Shown piece by piece: positions 1 through 10,144 of a stretch of DNA of 64,000 nucleotides; within the stretch, counting starts at the first letter, position 1, and every line of letters starts with the position of its first letter. The stretch is from positions 62,001-126,000 of the forward strand of contig RSEE01000036.1 of assembly GCA_003971905.1 (NCBI GenBank), read 5' to 3'. The notes below the pieces were generated by a model that was not told the DNA's origin, ran no database searches, and saw only the letters and a list, made by a program, of their open reading frames with translations. Made by a program: the position numbers and the translations under genes. The stretch comes from Moniliella sp. 'wahieum' (Eukaryota > Basidiomycota > Moniliellomycetes > Moniliellales > Moniliellaceae).

Positions 1-115
1 CGGCACTCCTGTCCAAGGCAAGGCCTAGCCCAGGGGGGTAGAGGGACAGAGCAAGGAGAGATAGCATCGCATTCGATGGGACATGCACAAAACACAACAA
101 CCCAAGCAAAAAGAA

Positions 116-204
116 AGGAGTAGGTCGGACTTGAACCAACGACTTCAAGATGATGTCAACACACAAGTTGCAATCACACACGCTAACCGCTGCGTCACTA
201 CTCC
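116..204 (-). tRNA. tRNA-like gene, isotype unresolved
   Basis: Read on the minus strand, the first and last seven bases pair perfectly (GGAGTAG with CTACTCC). A four-pair D stem (ACGC/GCGT) and a five-pair T stem with loop TTCAAGT follow the normal order. An A-box-like segment (TGACGCAGCGGTTAGC) and a B box (GGTTCAAGTCC) are present, as expected for RNA polymerase III transcription. The stretch between the D and T arms is 39 bases instead of about 23, so there is an intron or an enlarged variable arm. TTGCAAC could be an anticodon loop reading GCA (Cys), but the flanking bases pair only by wobbles. A tRNA pseudogene or tRNA-derived SINE head is possible, though the intact acceptor stem argues for a real or recently decayed tRNA. 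Confidence 0.55.
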
Positions 205-615
205 CTTGGGACCAGCGTGGAGGGCTGCAACTACTACATCCATCCCTCAGTTCAATTCCCAGTGGAGAGAGAAAGAAAGGGCCCTCCTTCTTCGGTCCTT
301 GTAGCTCCCACAAGAACCCAGTCAAGTGCCACCTGTTTGGGAAGGAGCACGCCATCGAACGTGCGCGCCGACATGACGAGCGGCTGGCGGCGGATGGTGG
401 GCGGGCGCTTGCCGGTGCTCGCGACGGCCATCTGGGCCTGGTTGAACGTTGATCATCGATAATCGATAACCGCCCTTCCGCCCATTCCGCCTGGCGCCCA
501 CGCCGAAATGTTCAGAGGCGGCAGGAGCGGCAGATAGATAACAAGGCCAGCCTCCTCGGCGCTGCCCTCCCGCTCCCCCTCCCCGCCCACCCGCCATCAT
601 GCCGCCGCCCGTCGC

Positions 616-1458
616 GTGCGCCGCCTCCTCCTCCTCGCCATCGCCATCGCCGTTGGCGGTGCGGCCGCGTGCCCCGACGCCGCTGCCGACGCAGCACGGC
701 CTGGCGCCGCGCTCGCAGCGCGGCGCGACCCAGCCGTCGGGCGGCCGCTCCCTTGTCCGCCGCTCACCTGGGCCAGGTCAACGTGCTGCACACGACCGAC
801 ATTCATGGGTGGTACCAGGGCCACCTTGCAGCGACGCAGCCCGAGCCGAACTACTCGGCGGACTGGGGCGACTTTGTGAGTTTCGTGGCGCATCTGCGTC
901 GGCAAGCGGCGCTGCGGGGTGTGGACCTGCTCCTGGTCGACACGGGCGATTTGCAGACGGCACGGGGTTGGCCGATTCGCCTCCCCAGGCCAAGTTGCCA
1001 GCCACACTGCCAACCAGTTCCACCTTATGGTCCACTACGATGTCCTGACGCCCGGCAACCACAACCTGTACAACTACACGCTTGCTCTCGACACGTACAC
1101 GCACTATGTGCCTGCCACCGCTGGCCGCTTCCTGGCGTCCAACATCACCTCACCCTCCCCTCGGGCGAGGAGGTGCGATGGGCAAGCGGTACCGCAAGTT
1201 TACCACCGCGCTCGGCCGCCGCGTCACGGCGTTTCGGTGTGCTGTTCAATTTCATGGCGCCGACAAGGGCATTGCGGTGCAGCGGGTGGAAGCGATGGTG
1301 CAGGAACCTTGGTTCCTCGAGGCCATCCAAGATCCACCCGATTTTCTTGGTCACAGGTACGTGTCGTATGCGCGCTGTTATCTTGCGTCAGGTGGAGAGG
1401 TAGAGTGGGGTGCACGAGTGCTGACTGACACAACCTGCCGTCTCGTTCGTTCGTTCGC

Positions 1459-1537
<79 letters not shown>

Positions 1538-2809
1538 GGGCAGGCCACATGCCCGTCGCGCGAGACAACTTCCCGACGGTGATCCAGGCCATTCGGAAGC
1601 TACATCCCACCACGCCCATCCTCGTTCTTGGTGGCCACACGCACATCCGAGACTGTGTGGTGTACGACGGTATGCGATGGGGCTGGGAGTGGGCGGTACC
1701 TCGAGACGGTAGGCTGGCTACGCCAACGCCTCAAACTTTCACGTTCCATCCTCGGGTGCAATGGCCACGTCGGACGAAATTTCGTTTGCGCGGTCGTACA
1801 TTGATGCGAACCGGCGCAACTATGCGATCCATGCTGGGCTCGCCTCGGAGGGCGGGTTGGACACCCCGCGCGGAGTCAACATTTCCCTTGCGCTGGACCA
1901 GATAGCTACCGAGTGGAACCTGAGCCACGTGCTGGGGCACGCGCCACAAGATTATTCCCTAGACGGGTATGCGGCGACGGACCAACGGTCGCTTCTGCAT
2001 CTGCTCACGCAGCACGTGCTACCGACCATAGTCAGTGCCTCCGACCCCGAGGGGACGTGCCCAGATCGTGCTGGCCAACTCGGGTTCGCAGCGTTTCCAT
2101 CCACCGTGGGAAGTTTACGCGGAACGATCAGTTTATCGTTTCTCCCTTTATCGATACCTTTCTCCACGTGCGCGATGTCGAGTGGCAATACGCGTCGCAG
2201 CTCGTGGACAAACTAACAGTGACTTTGGCGTTTCCTCTACCCGGTCCGCCTGGGCGTCGGCAAAGCGGTACGAGGACGTGTTGCCCACTACGCTCGTGGG
2301 GAGGTGCAGGACATTATAACCACTGGCGACAAGACCAAGCTGCGATGCACCCGACCCCGAAGGGAGTCTGCCCTGCCCACTGAGGAGAGTACGACGACGA
2401 CCCATCCTTCCTGGGGCGGCATGGCACTGCGCCTGCAAGCTGATGCGAGCCGGAGCGGGATCTGCACCGACACGGTCCTACGATGGGGTACGTGACGCAA
2501 GACGGGTGTCCGGGGCAAGGGGACGATACGCGGCACGTTAAGTTGCCCCTATGTGGTTCAACCAGACTATGTGCAATCGGCACCGACCAACACCTCAGTC
2601 CTTGCGCCCGGAGTGTAAAGTGGACGTGATCTTTCTCGACTTTATTGAGCGATCTATTCTGCAGATTCTGAATGGGGTCCAAGCGAAGCGGGTACACCAG
2701 TTCCGATGTCCGGCCCTACGGTCCCAATGTGACCACCCAGCAAATCTATGCGCTGTACGCACAGCACTTTTGGGCCTCGCCGGCGCAAGCTGAGCCTCCA
2801 CGCGCGTGA
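616..2809 (+). CDS. Secreted 5'-nucleotidase-like metallophosphoesterase
   Basis: The predicted protein starts with a signal-peptide-like segment ([15 protein letters not shown]). It then shows calcineurin-like phosphoesterase motifs in order: [33 protein letters not shown] and [10 protein letters not shown]. These give the metal-binding Asp, Asn and His residues of the two-metal centre. The C-terminal half ([49 protein letters not shown]) resembles the 5'-nucleotidase-type second domain of the yeast YHR202W group, presumed vacuolar or secreted nucleotide or phosphate hydrolases. One intron is clear at 1357-1543 and joins FLVTG to HMPV. It contains a long (CTGT)n tract. The frame changes at several points, for example after DTGDL and inside FNFHGADKG, mostly at homopolymers, so the exact sequence is unreliable. 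The start at 616 is preferred over 599 because only 616 gives a signal peptide. The stop is TGA at 2807. Confidence 0.8.
1458..1538 (+). repeat. (CTGT)n microsatellite inside an intron
   Basis: About 20 uninterrupted copies of the tetranucleotide TCTG/CTGT fill the second half of the intron at 1357-1543 of the metallophosphoesterase gene and end five bases before its acceptor CAG. The tract replaces the usual polypyrimidine stretch. A branch-point-like CTGAC lies upstream at about 1422. Confidence 0.95.
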
Positions 2810-3024
2810 GAGGGGACCAGGCCAGCCCGCACTCAATCCACATCACCCAAACCCAATCAAACCAAAGAACAGGAAACCAAATGCATGCATGCCCCCTCGT
2901 CCCGAGCGCTCGAGATTCCCCGTTGAGGAGGGTGAAAGCTGAGCCTCAGCGCTGAGCGGGAGAAAGGAAGGACCATAGGACGCCTGACCATAGCCGGACA
3001 GACTAACGTGAACTAGGAGGTGTC

Positions 3025-4105
3025 CTACGCGTCGCGCACTTCCTCTGCCTCGTCAAACAAGACAAACTTGGTGTGCTGTGCAGTGGTCGGGGCGGGCGAG
3101 GGAACCGACGGGGCCTGTGGAGCCTGAGAGGCCGGGGCGAACATCTCGTGCTGTTCCACGTCCGCATCGGGGGCAGGATCTTCACCGTGCTCAGGGTCGA
3201 ACGACTGGGCAGCCAAGGCGGAGCGTGCGCCCCACTGGCGCGCAGTGAGGCGTGCAGCGCCAAACTCGCTAGCCAGTGTGCAGAGGAGCGTATGCCCCGC
3301 CATGAGGATCCAGTAGCGAGGCGAAGCAGGCAAAGAGCGCGAGTAGGCCCAGACGAGCAACGCATGGACCAACTGCAAGCTCAACAGATGGTCTAGCATA
3401 TGACTCGGTCGTCGCACCACCATCACCAACAAAACCGTATCCCCCACGGCCGCCACTAGCCAGCCAACTAAAATCGCCACGATCCGGATCGGATCCTGCA
3501 TCTGCTCGGCCGTCCAAGCTTGGAGCAACGCGTCCGCAGTGGGGGCTTCGAGCGCAGTTGCAGTTGCAGGTGCAGGTGCATCGGGAGCCGGCGCGCCGTC
3601 CCGTTTCCGTTCCTCGGGCACCACCACGCCAGCGCCAGCGCCCGTGCTGCTCCCGGCCGATCCCGAGCCCGATCCCGAAGGAGAAAAGTTGGTTGGGGGT
3701 CAAGACGACGACCGTTGTGCCCGACGTGCCCGCGGGCGGGTGGGGGGGACGTTGTAGCGGAGGAAGGGCGGTCGAGCCAGACGGAGCCCGGGTGGAACGG
3801 GATGAGGGGCTGTGCGGGCGTCCAGGGCTGCCAGGGCGGATGGGCAGCGAAGTAGCGCCAGTCGAGCAGCGGGTGGAGGCTAGCGCTTCCGCCTGCGAAG
3901 CGGAGGGCGGCGGCGCGTGGCCTGCGCGTCCGAGCGCGGTGGCGGGCGGGTGGAGGGCGGCGCTGGTGGACCAGATGGCAAGGAGGAAGAGGTAGTGCGC
4001 GGCCTGCAGCACGCCCATCTGGTACACGACCCGGCGCGCATCGAACCCGGCCTGCGGGGAGGCGAGGATGGCGCCGGCGCGGCGGAGGAGGGCGGGCGCG
4101 GGCAT
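3025..4105 (-). CDS. SYS1: SYS1-type Golgi membrane protein
   Basis: SYS1 is a small multi-span Golgi protein that receives the Arl3/ARFRP1 GTPase and supports trans-Golgi traffic. The N-terminus (FDARRVVYQMGVLQAAHYLF) matches the conserved SYS1 opening, in which FDP.L...Q...LQ..YY precedes the first membrane helix. Further hydrophobic helices are VAILVGWLVAAVGDTVLLV, then PSHMLDHLLSLQLVHALLVW and WILMAGHTLLCTLASEFG, which fit the LDF...HF.H and late helix blocks of the family. The tail beyond the last helix is about 90 residues, acidic and Pro-rich, longer than in yeast. The reading frame changes at least twice between about 3600 and 3930 (the segments around LDWRYFAAHPPWQPW and VVPEERKRDG), through short introns or indels. 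It is divergent with YAR1, with 269 bp between the start codons. Confidence 0.72.
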
Positions 4106-4374
4106 GCTGGCGGGCGCTGGGCACGGTCGAGTGGCGTGCCGCCATCTCCCCCTCCGCCCGGCCGTTCGACACGCTGCGCTCGGCCGTCGGTGTGGCCATC
4201 ACGCCCGCGCGGAATGCGCAACTCCGCCGGGCGGCGCGGCAGGAAACATTCATTCGAAAAAAATTGGGCTGCGTCGCAAAACGCAAAACACTTCTACAGA
4301 ACCAACCCTCGGTCCTTGGGCTCCTCTTTCTCCTCTTCCTCCTCTTCTCCTCCTCCTCTCCATCTGTCGTCGCT
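4106..4374. promoter_or_regulatory. Divergent promoter between SYS1 and YAR1, with a CT-rich tract
   Basis: This 269-bp spacer separates two start codons on opposite strands, so both genes must be driven from it. A nearly pure CT tract (about 4318-4361) lies just before the YAR1 ATG. Such pyrimidine stretches are common at TATA-less fungal promoters, especially of ribosome-biogenesis genes. An A-rich patch (CGAAAAAAATTGGG) lies at about 4254-4267. No clear TATA box was seen. Confidence 0.55.
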
Positions 4375-5331
4375 ATGCCGCCCACGCCGCTCCCGCTCTC
4401 CAGCGACGACATTGACGACCTGCTCTTCCCCGCCCGCTACGGGGACGTTGACGAGCTCGCCGCTGCGCTCGACCGCCTCGCCCACGCCCACGGCGACGCC
4501 CCGGACACGCGCTCGCGGGTCCTCCTTGCCGCCCACAACGACAGTGGCAACACCCCGTTGCACTATGCCGCTGCCAACGGCCACAACGGTACGTTTTTTT
4601 TTCCCTCGGGGCATGTACCTTGCCCTTGCCCTTGCCCTTGCCGCTGAGGCTTGGATGGATGGATGGCTTGGGCAGGTTCCTCTGACACATCTCGGTTCCT
4701 TTTTTTTGTTGTTTTTTTCGTCTCCCATACACTGCTACCCTCCCCGTATCCTCCCCGTACCCGTACTGTACCCGCGTGCTATGCTGTCTGCATGTCATCG
4801 CGCGTGCACCCGCCCACAGACGTGGTAACCTACCTCGCCCCGCACTTGCCGGCGGTACAGCTGATTGCGCAAAACGACGCGGGCAACACGCCGCTGCACT
4901 GGGCTGCGCTCAATGGGCACCTGAGCACCGTCAAGCAACTGGTCGACCTCATCGAGTCGGAGGAGAGTGCGGCGCAACTGGCCCAGATGGACGTCAAGCC
5001 TCACCTTGCCCACCGCGAGGAGGAGCACGCTGCGACCGCCAATGCCAATGCGGATGGGGATATCCCTGAGCCACCGGCGTGGGACATTCGGAACGCTGCG
5101 GGCCGAGGACCCATGTCGGAAGCCGAGATGAACGGTAAGGAGGAGGTGGTGCAATTCCTGTTGGAGTGTTCGATTGTTGGGTCCAACCAGCAGGGGGTGA
5201 AGGACGAGGAGGAGGACCAACAACCCGAAGCGAATGGTACCGGTACTGGCACCGGCACCGGCAACGACGACGACGACGACGATGATGTACCAGACCAAGA
5301 TTATGACAAGGTCCTCCCTCCTACCGCGTAG
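4375..5331 (+). CDS. YAR1: YAR1-like ankyrin-repeat protein (Rps3 chaperone family)
   Basis: Yeast Yar1 binds newly made ribosomal protein S3 and keeps it soluble until it joins 40S precursors. This gene has two exons, 4375-4588 and 4820-5331, with a 231-bp intron (GTACGT...CCCACAG). Splicing restores an unbroken 241-residue protein, close to yeast Yar1 (200). Two ankyrin repeats carry the signature GNTPLHYAAANGH near residue 62 and GNTPLHWAALNGH near residue 94. The N-terminal region (DIDDLLFPARYGDVDEL) and the later GKEEVVQFLL helix also follow Yar1. The tail is acidic with a Gly-Thr stretch and a run of seven Asp, plausible for a chaperone of a basic protein. No frameshift is needed, making this one of the cleanest genes in the window. 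Confidence 0.85.
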
Positions 5332-5387
5332 CGCAATCGATCTTACTGTACTGATACTCCCTTGTGATCGTGATTGTCTTGTGCAAC

Positions 5388-5495
5388 CCGCTATCCGCTA
5401 CCCGCTATCCGCAATCCGCCCTCTGCAATTCCATTCCCCTTTCGCCTTGTCCCTTGTCCCTTGTCCCTTGTCCCCCGTCCCCCGTCCCTTGCCCC
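5388..5495 (+). repeat. Low-complexity pyrimidine repeats after YAR1
   Basis: A degenerate 8-9-base repeat (CGCTATCCGC/TACCCGCTATCCGCAA) is followed by about four copies of CTTGTCC(C) and then CCGTCCCC units. The tract lies between the YAR1 stop and the truncated end of the retrotransposon fragment and may mark the breakpoint. Confidence 0.8.
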
Positions 5496-5505
5496 CCCTT
5501 ACCGT

Positions 5506-6330
5506 GTCGCTAGAGCTGCACGGGATGAGCACCACCATCTTGGACCACCGATCCACCACCAGCACCATGTTCAGCGTCTCGCCCTTGCTCCCAAGTCCTC
5601 CCTCTGGTAAGGGACCGAACTGATCCATACTGAAGCTCGACCAAGGCCGGGCTGGTACTTCCAACGGCTACAGTAGACCGTAAGGGCGATGGCGGCGGCT
5701 CTTGGCAGTCTGACACGGCGAGCACGTTCCCACATATAGCGTCGCACATCGAAAGTCATTCCTGGCCAATAGTACCACCGCGCCAACTGATCGTACGTGC
5801 GTTCTCTTCCTTGGTATCCAGCCTCGGGCTTGTCATGGTGGTCATGGAGCAAGGTATACCGCAGCGCTTCAGACTCGGGCACGTAGAGTCTCCCTTGGAA
5901 GTAGAGCAACCCGTCACGCACCTCATACCCCTGCGGCGCACAACCTTCGCAACGCTTGATATCCCACTCCCCAACGTTGCTCGGCGGGCGTAAGCTTCCT
6001 TGACCAATAGGCTATGGGGCGCTGCCGCCCTCGTGAGGCTGAGAGAGGACCGCTGCCACAGCATACCCACTCGCGTCCGACTCGGTTCTCAAAGGCTTGT
6101 TCTGGATCGAAGGCGCCAGTACTGGGCTGGAGTAAACGCAGTTCCTTGAGCCGATCGAAGCAACGCCGGTGCTCAGAGGTCCATTCCCAGCGCTGGCCCG
6201 TGTGAAGCAACTGAGTCAGGGGGCGGGCGGTGTACTGCGAGTAGGAGGGCACATAGATTCTGCAGAAGCTCATAACGCGCAAAGTGCGGAGCAGCTCCTT
6301 CGGCGTCTTGGGTAGGCCATGGCGCGCAGC
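5506..6330 (-). mobile_element. Degenerate Ty3/gypsy retrotransposon pol fragment
   Basis: Read on the minus strand, three pol blocks occur in the Ty3/gypsy order. First is the end of reverse transcriptase and connection (PKTPKELLRTLRVMSFCRIY, then TARPLTQLL). Next is RNase H (DPEQAFE, then RPIAYWSRKLTPAEQRW). Last is integrase, with an HHCC zinc-binding region (LLHDHHDKPEAGYQGRERTY, WPGM, then CSPCQTAKS after a frame change) and the start of the catalytic core (MDQFGPLPEG, MVLVVDRWSKM). The core stops after about 30 residues, before the catalytic DDE could be completed, and the polymerase active site is missing upstream. No LTR, primer-binding site or gag was seen. It is a dead remnant broken by several frameshifts. 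Confidence 0.85.
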
Positions 6331-6792
6331 AAGGGGGTGTCGGGCACGCCTAATAACAGCCATGCAGGACCCCCGGGAGCTCAGGGCGCGCAGACTTAGC
6401 CGTCCGCGGCAGACGGCAGGCGCCCGAGGCCTCCTTGAGGACCTTCCACGTGCGGTCTGCCACGGTAGCCGGTGGTCAAGGCGAATGCCCCTGACTCCTG
6501 CTGCGGACGCGGGGGGAAAACAGCGCCCAGACCAACACGAGAAAAGAGCCCACCGTGCGGACAGTGGCGCAGTGCTGTGTGGGCGCGCTCTTCCTCCTCG
6601 GCAAAAAAAGGCACAAGTGCGCGGATGAGACCCTGGGAAGGTGGGTGCACAGGCCACCCGTCCCACACAAGTGACTAGTGACTCCACCACCTTCTTAAGC
6701 CGCCCATCCGGCGTGTCCTTCCCCGCCCCCACCACCCCACCCCTCCTCCTATACCCCTTTCCTCGGCCGCCAGAACCGTTGACCAGCAAGCA
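6331..6792 (+). other. Spacer upstream of the LC8-repeat gene
   Basis: This 460-bp stretch between the retroelement remnant and the next ATG has no recognisable gene. Open frames on both strands look like GC-rich chance frames. A C-rich tract (CCGCCCCCACCACCCCACCCC, about 6722-6742) precedes the start codon and may be the core promoter. Confidence 0.4.
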
Positions 6793-9700
6793 ATGTCGTA
6801 CCAGCTGTTGCGCACCACTCTCCCCGACGCCCAGCGCGACGAGGTGGCCTCGATTGTCCGCTCCAACCACCATCTCGAGGTGGAGACCTCCTTCCAACGC
6901 AGCCGTGCGACCGCCATCAAGATTGCCGACACGCTCGATTCCAAGTACGGGGGCGAGTGGAGCGGCATTGTCGTCCCCACTATGCCATCTTTGCGCGCGA
7001 AGACGAAGGCCACGTTTTCCGCTGCCAGATTGACCAACAGATCTACACCTTTTGGAAGAACACGCCGTCGGGCAAGGCCGCAGGAGAACAGCTGTCGGCA
7101 GAACATCTCGGTCCCCTCTTTGTCAACAGTTTGAGTTGATGCGAACCACCATGCCCGACTGGCAGAGCGACGAGGTCACACGTTGGTTCAGGAGATGTCA
7201 CACCTGGAGGAGGAGACCAACTTCACGCGCAGCCGTGCGACAGCAATCCAGATTGCCAACAAGCTTGATGGCAAGTACGGCGGCAACTGGAGTGGCTCAT
7301 TGGTCCTCACTATGCCTCTACGCCCGTGAGGACGCCGGTACCTTTTACCGCTGCAAGATTGGACCACAGATCTACACCTTCTGGAAAACAGTGGTTCATG
7401 TGGTGGCGGCAAGGCGACGGCCGCCCAGATCCAGGCACGGATGACGGTGCATGACTTTAAGATGGAAGAGTGGATGAAGAGCCGCTCGCTTGAAGTGATC
7501 GCTACGGGGCTGGCCGAACACGACAGCTCGGTTGATGACTTCACCGTTTGGGTTGCCCACCGTCTTGACGATGTGCTTGGTGTTGGCTGGGGCTGGCGCT
7601 GCTTTGACGAAACGGGTCGGTGGACATGCCACCACCAAAAGGCTGCGCAGTACAACCTCCGCATCAGTACGTTTCTTCTTCCGCTTCACACGTGTGAGGG
7701 GCGTGAGCGCTGACTCGCATGCAGACTACATGACGCACTATGTGACGGTTTGGTTCTACGGTGCGACGGGCACGCAGCAGCAAGTCGGGGAGCAATCCTC
7801 GTTTGGTAACTCGGAGACTACCTACCATACCGCCGCGACATTTACCGCGCACCAAACAGTTGTCTCTGGCACTACCAGTTCATCTCAGACCCAAATCACT
7901 TCGGCTCAAATCCAGTCCCAGATCACGGTGCACGACTTCAAGATGGACGAGTCGATGAAGAGCCAGTCGATCCAAATTATTGCCACTGGCTTGGCGGAGC
8001 ACGATGGTTCGGTCGATGAATTTACTGTGTGGGTTGCTCACCAACTCGACCAAGTGCTCAATGTCGGCACGGGATGGCGCTGCTTTGATGAGACGGGACG
8101 CTGGACGTGCCACCACCAGAAGGCGGCGCAGTACAACCTTCGCATCAGTATGTGCATCTCCTTTCGCATGGGATAAAGCGGCACTAACGTGTTTGTTTAA
8201 AGATTACCTCACGCACTATGTCACCATCTGGTTCTACCCGGAGACCAACACCCAGCAGCAAGTGGGCGAGCACGCTTCCTTTGCCAACTCGGAGACTACC
8301 GTTCACACTCAAGAGACGTTTAGCGCGCACAAGCCCAAGTCGGGCTGGGGTTCCGGGGCGGCGTTGGGTGCAGCGGCGGGCGCGATTGCCGCTGGAGGGA
8401 TTGCAGCGGGTGTGGTTCACCACCAGCACTCTCAAGGGCAGCAGGGGTACGGCCAAGCCCAGGGCACCTTCCAGACGCAACAGCAACAGGGCTCTACATA
8501 TCAACACCAGGGTGCCATTCAGCAAGGCTCGTACCAGCAACCCCAAAACTACCCAACCCAGGGAGAGAAGCATGACCAACATCATGGTCTCGGTTCAGCT
8601 GTGGCGATTGGAGCAGGTGCCTTGGCCGTCGGGGGTATTGTTGGGGGCGTCATGCATCATGAGCACAAGCAAGGGACCCAAGAACACTATGCTGGTGCTA
8701 GCTCCCACCTTGAAAATGGCAAGGTGGCTGAGATCCAGTCCCAAATCACGGTGCACGACTTTAAGATGGACGAGTCGATGAAGACGCAGTCAATCCAAGT
8801 CATTGCCACTGGTCTGGCTATGCATTCCTCGTCGCTTGATGAATTTACGGTGTGGGTTGCGCATCAGCTTGACGTGGTACTGGGTGTGGGTACGGGCTGG
8901 CGCTGCTTTGACGAGGCGGGCCGGTGGACTTGTCATCACCAGAAGGCGGCACAGTACAATCTCCGCATCAGTACGTCTTCTGGCTGGCTTGTTTTTTCTT
9001 GTGGTCGATGCAGTACTGACCTATCTTTTCAGACTACCGCACACACTTTGTCACCATCTGGTTCTACCCGGGGACTAACACCCAGCAACAGGTGGGTGAG
9101 CACGCCTCCTTTGGCAACGCCGAGACGACGTTCCACACTAGTGAATCGTTTTTCTCCCAGACCAATGTGAACTGGAGCTCATCGACCACGAATGCGACGA
9201 CCGTGGGTGGCGAATTCACCGGCACGGGTTCTGGGCAGCAACACAACCAGCAAGGTGAGGCCGGTCAGGACTTTAATGCACAGCAGCAAAGTGTCACGTA
9301 TCAACAGAGCCAGCAGGAGCAGGAGCAGGTCCCCGACAAGAAGCATGGGTTTGGTACGGCGGCGGTGATCGGGCTAGGTGCCGCAACGGTGGGGGGCATC
9401 ATGGGTGCGCTTTCGAGCAAGAAGCACGACCATGCAGAACACGGCGGCTCGTTTTCTTCCCAACACCAACAGGCGCATCAAGACACCAGTTCGCACCAAA
9501 GCAAGTTTTCGGGATTTTGGTCCGGATCAACTGGCCAAGGCGGCGAGAGCACCACTACCACTACCTATAACCGAGTCGCAGGACAAGCCTGGTCTCTTCA
9601 GTTCCCTCAAGTCTGGAGTCCTGGGCGGAGGCACACGCCTTGCCGAGATGAGTGGGATGGTCACGGCGGGGGGCGTGCAACGGTCCAGAGTGTACAGACG

Positions 9701-10144
9701 CGTTTTTCAACTCTGACTGGACAATCTAAGGCCCAGCTGCAGAGTACGACGACTGTCGAAAGTTCGGTTGGAGTGAGTGAGCACCAGGAGACGATCGTTG
9801 GTGTTACCCACGATGTGCTGCAGATGAAGTTGGGCCCGCAGGAGTTCCTCCCTACGCTCGCCTCTCGTCTGACTCAGCAGTTGGGCCCGGGCTGGCATGT
9901 GTTTATGGGGACGGACTTCAACCATGAAGTGACGGGCCAGGCTCAGCGCTACCTGCTCTACACAGTCGGTGGACTCAAGTTCACAGTCGTCCATTCGACA
10001 GAGGACGTTGCGTGGAAGCAGCAGTCAATGACCTCGTACCCGTCCGGCCCTGACGACCACCACGTACACCCAGGGCCCCACTACCACCACCACCACGACC
10101 CAGAAGGTACACCACCTACACGTCCAACTCCCCAGATCAACTAG
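6793..10144 (+). CDS. Multi-domain protein with repeated LC8/dynein-light-chain-like units
   Basis: I know no named protein with this layout. Two tandem A units come first (about 6805-7135 and 7141-7400), each with RSRATAI, then a LD.KYGG.WSG strand and a YTFWK end. Three B units follow (about 7438-7800, 7912-8285, 8737-9115), each with TVHDFKM(D/E)E, DEFTVWVAHQLD, GTGWRCFDETGRWTCHH and THYVTIWFYP. A last, shorter unit (about 9830-10005) has LASRLTQQLGPGWHVFMG. The order helix, helix, W.C/W.V strand, H/Y strand resembles canonical LC8 (about 89 residues). Linkers carry three glycine-zipper hydrophobic stretches (about 8344-8415, 8590-8655, 9350-9415) followed by His-rich runs. Introns at 7667-7724, 8148-8202 and 8971-9032 fall at the same codon in each B unit. 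Frameshifts occur near 6975, 7125, 7300 and 9540-9700. Function is unknown; LC8 folds usually dimerise and bind short linear peptides. Confidence 0.75.

Noticed and set aside
1458-1538. Regular repeat considered as a CRISPR array
   Set aside because: It is a 4-bp microsatellite without spacers, in a eukaryotic intron.
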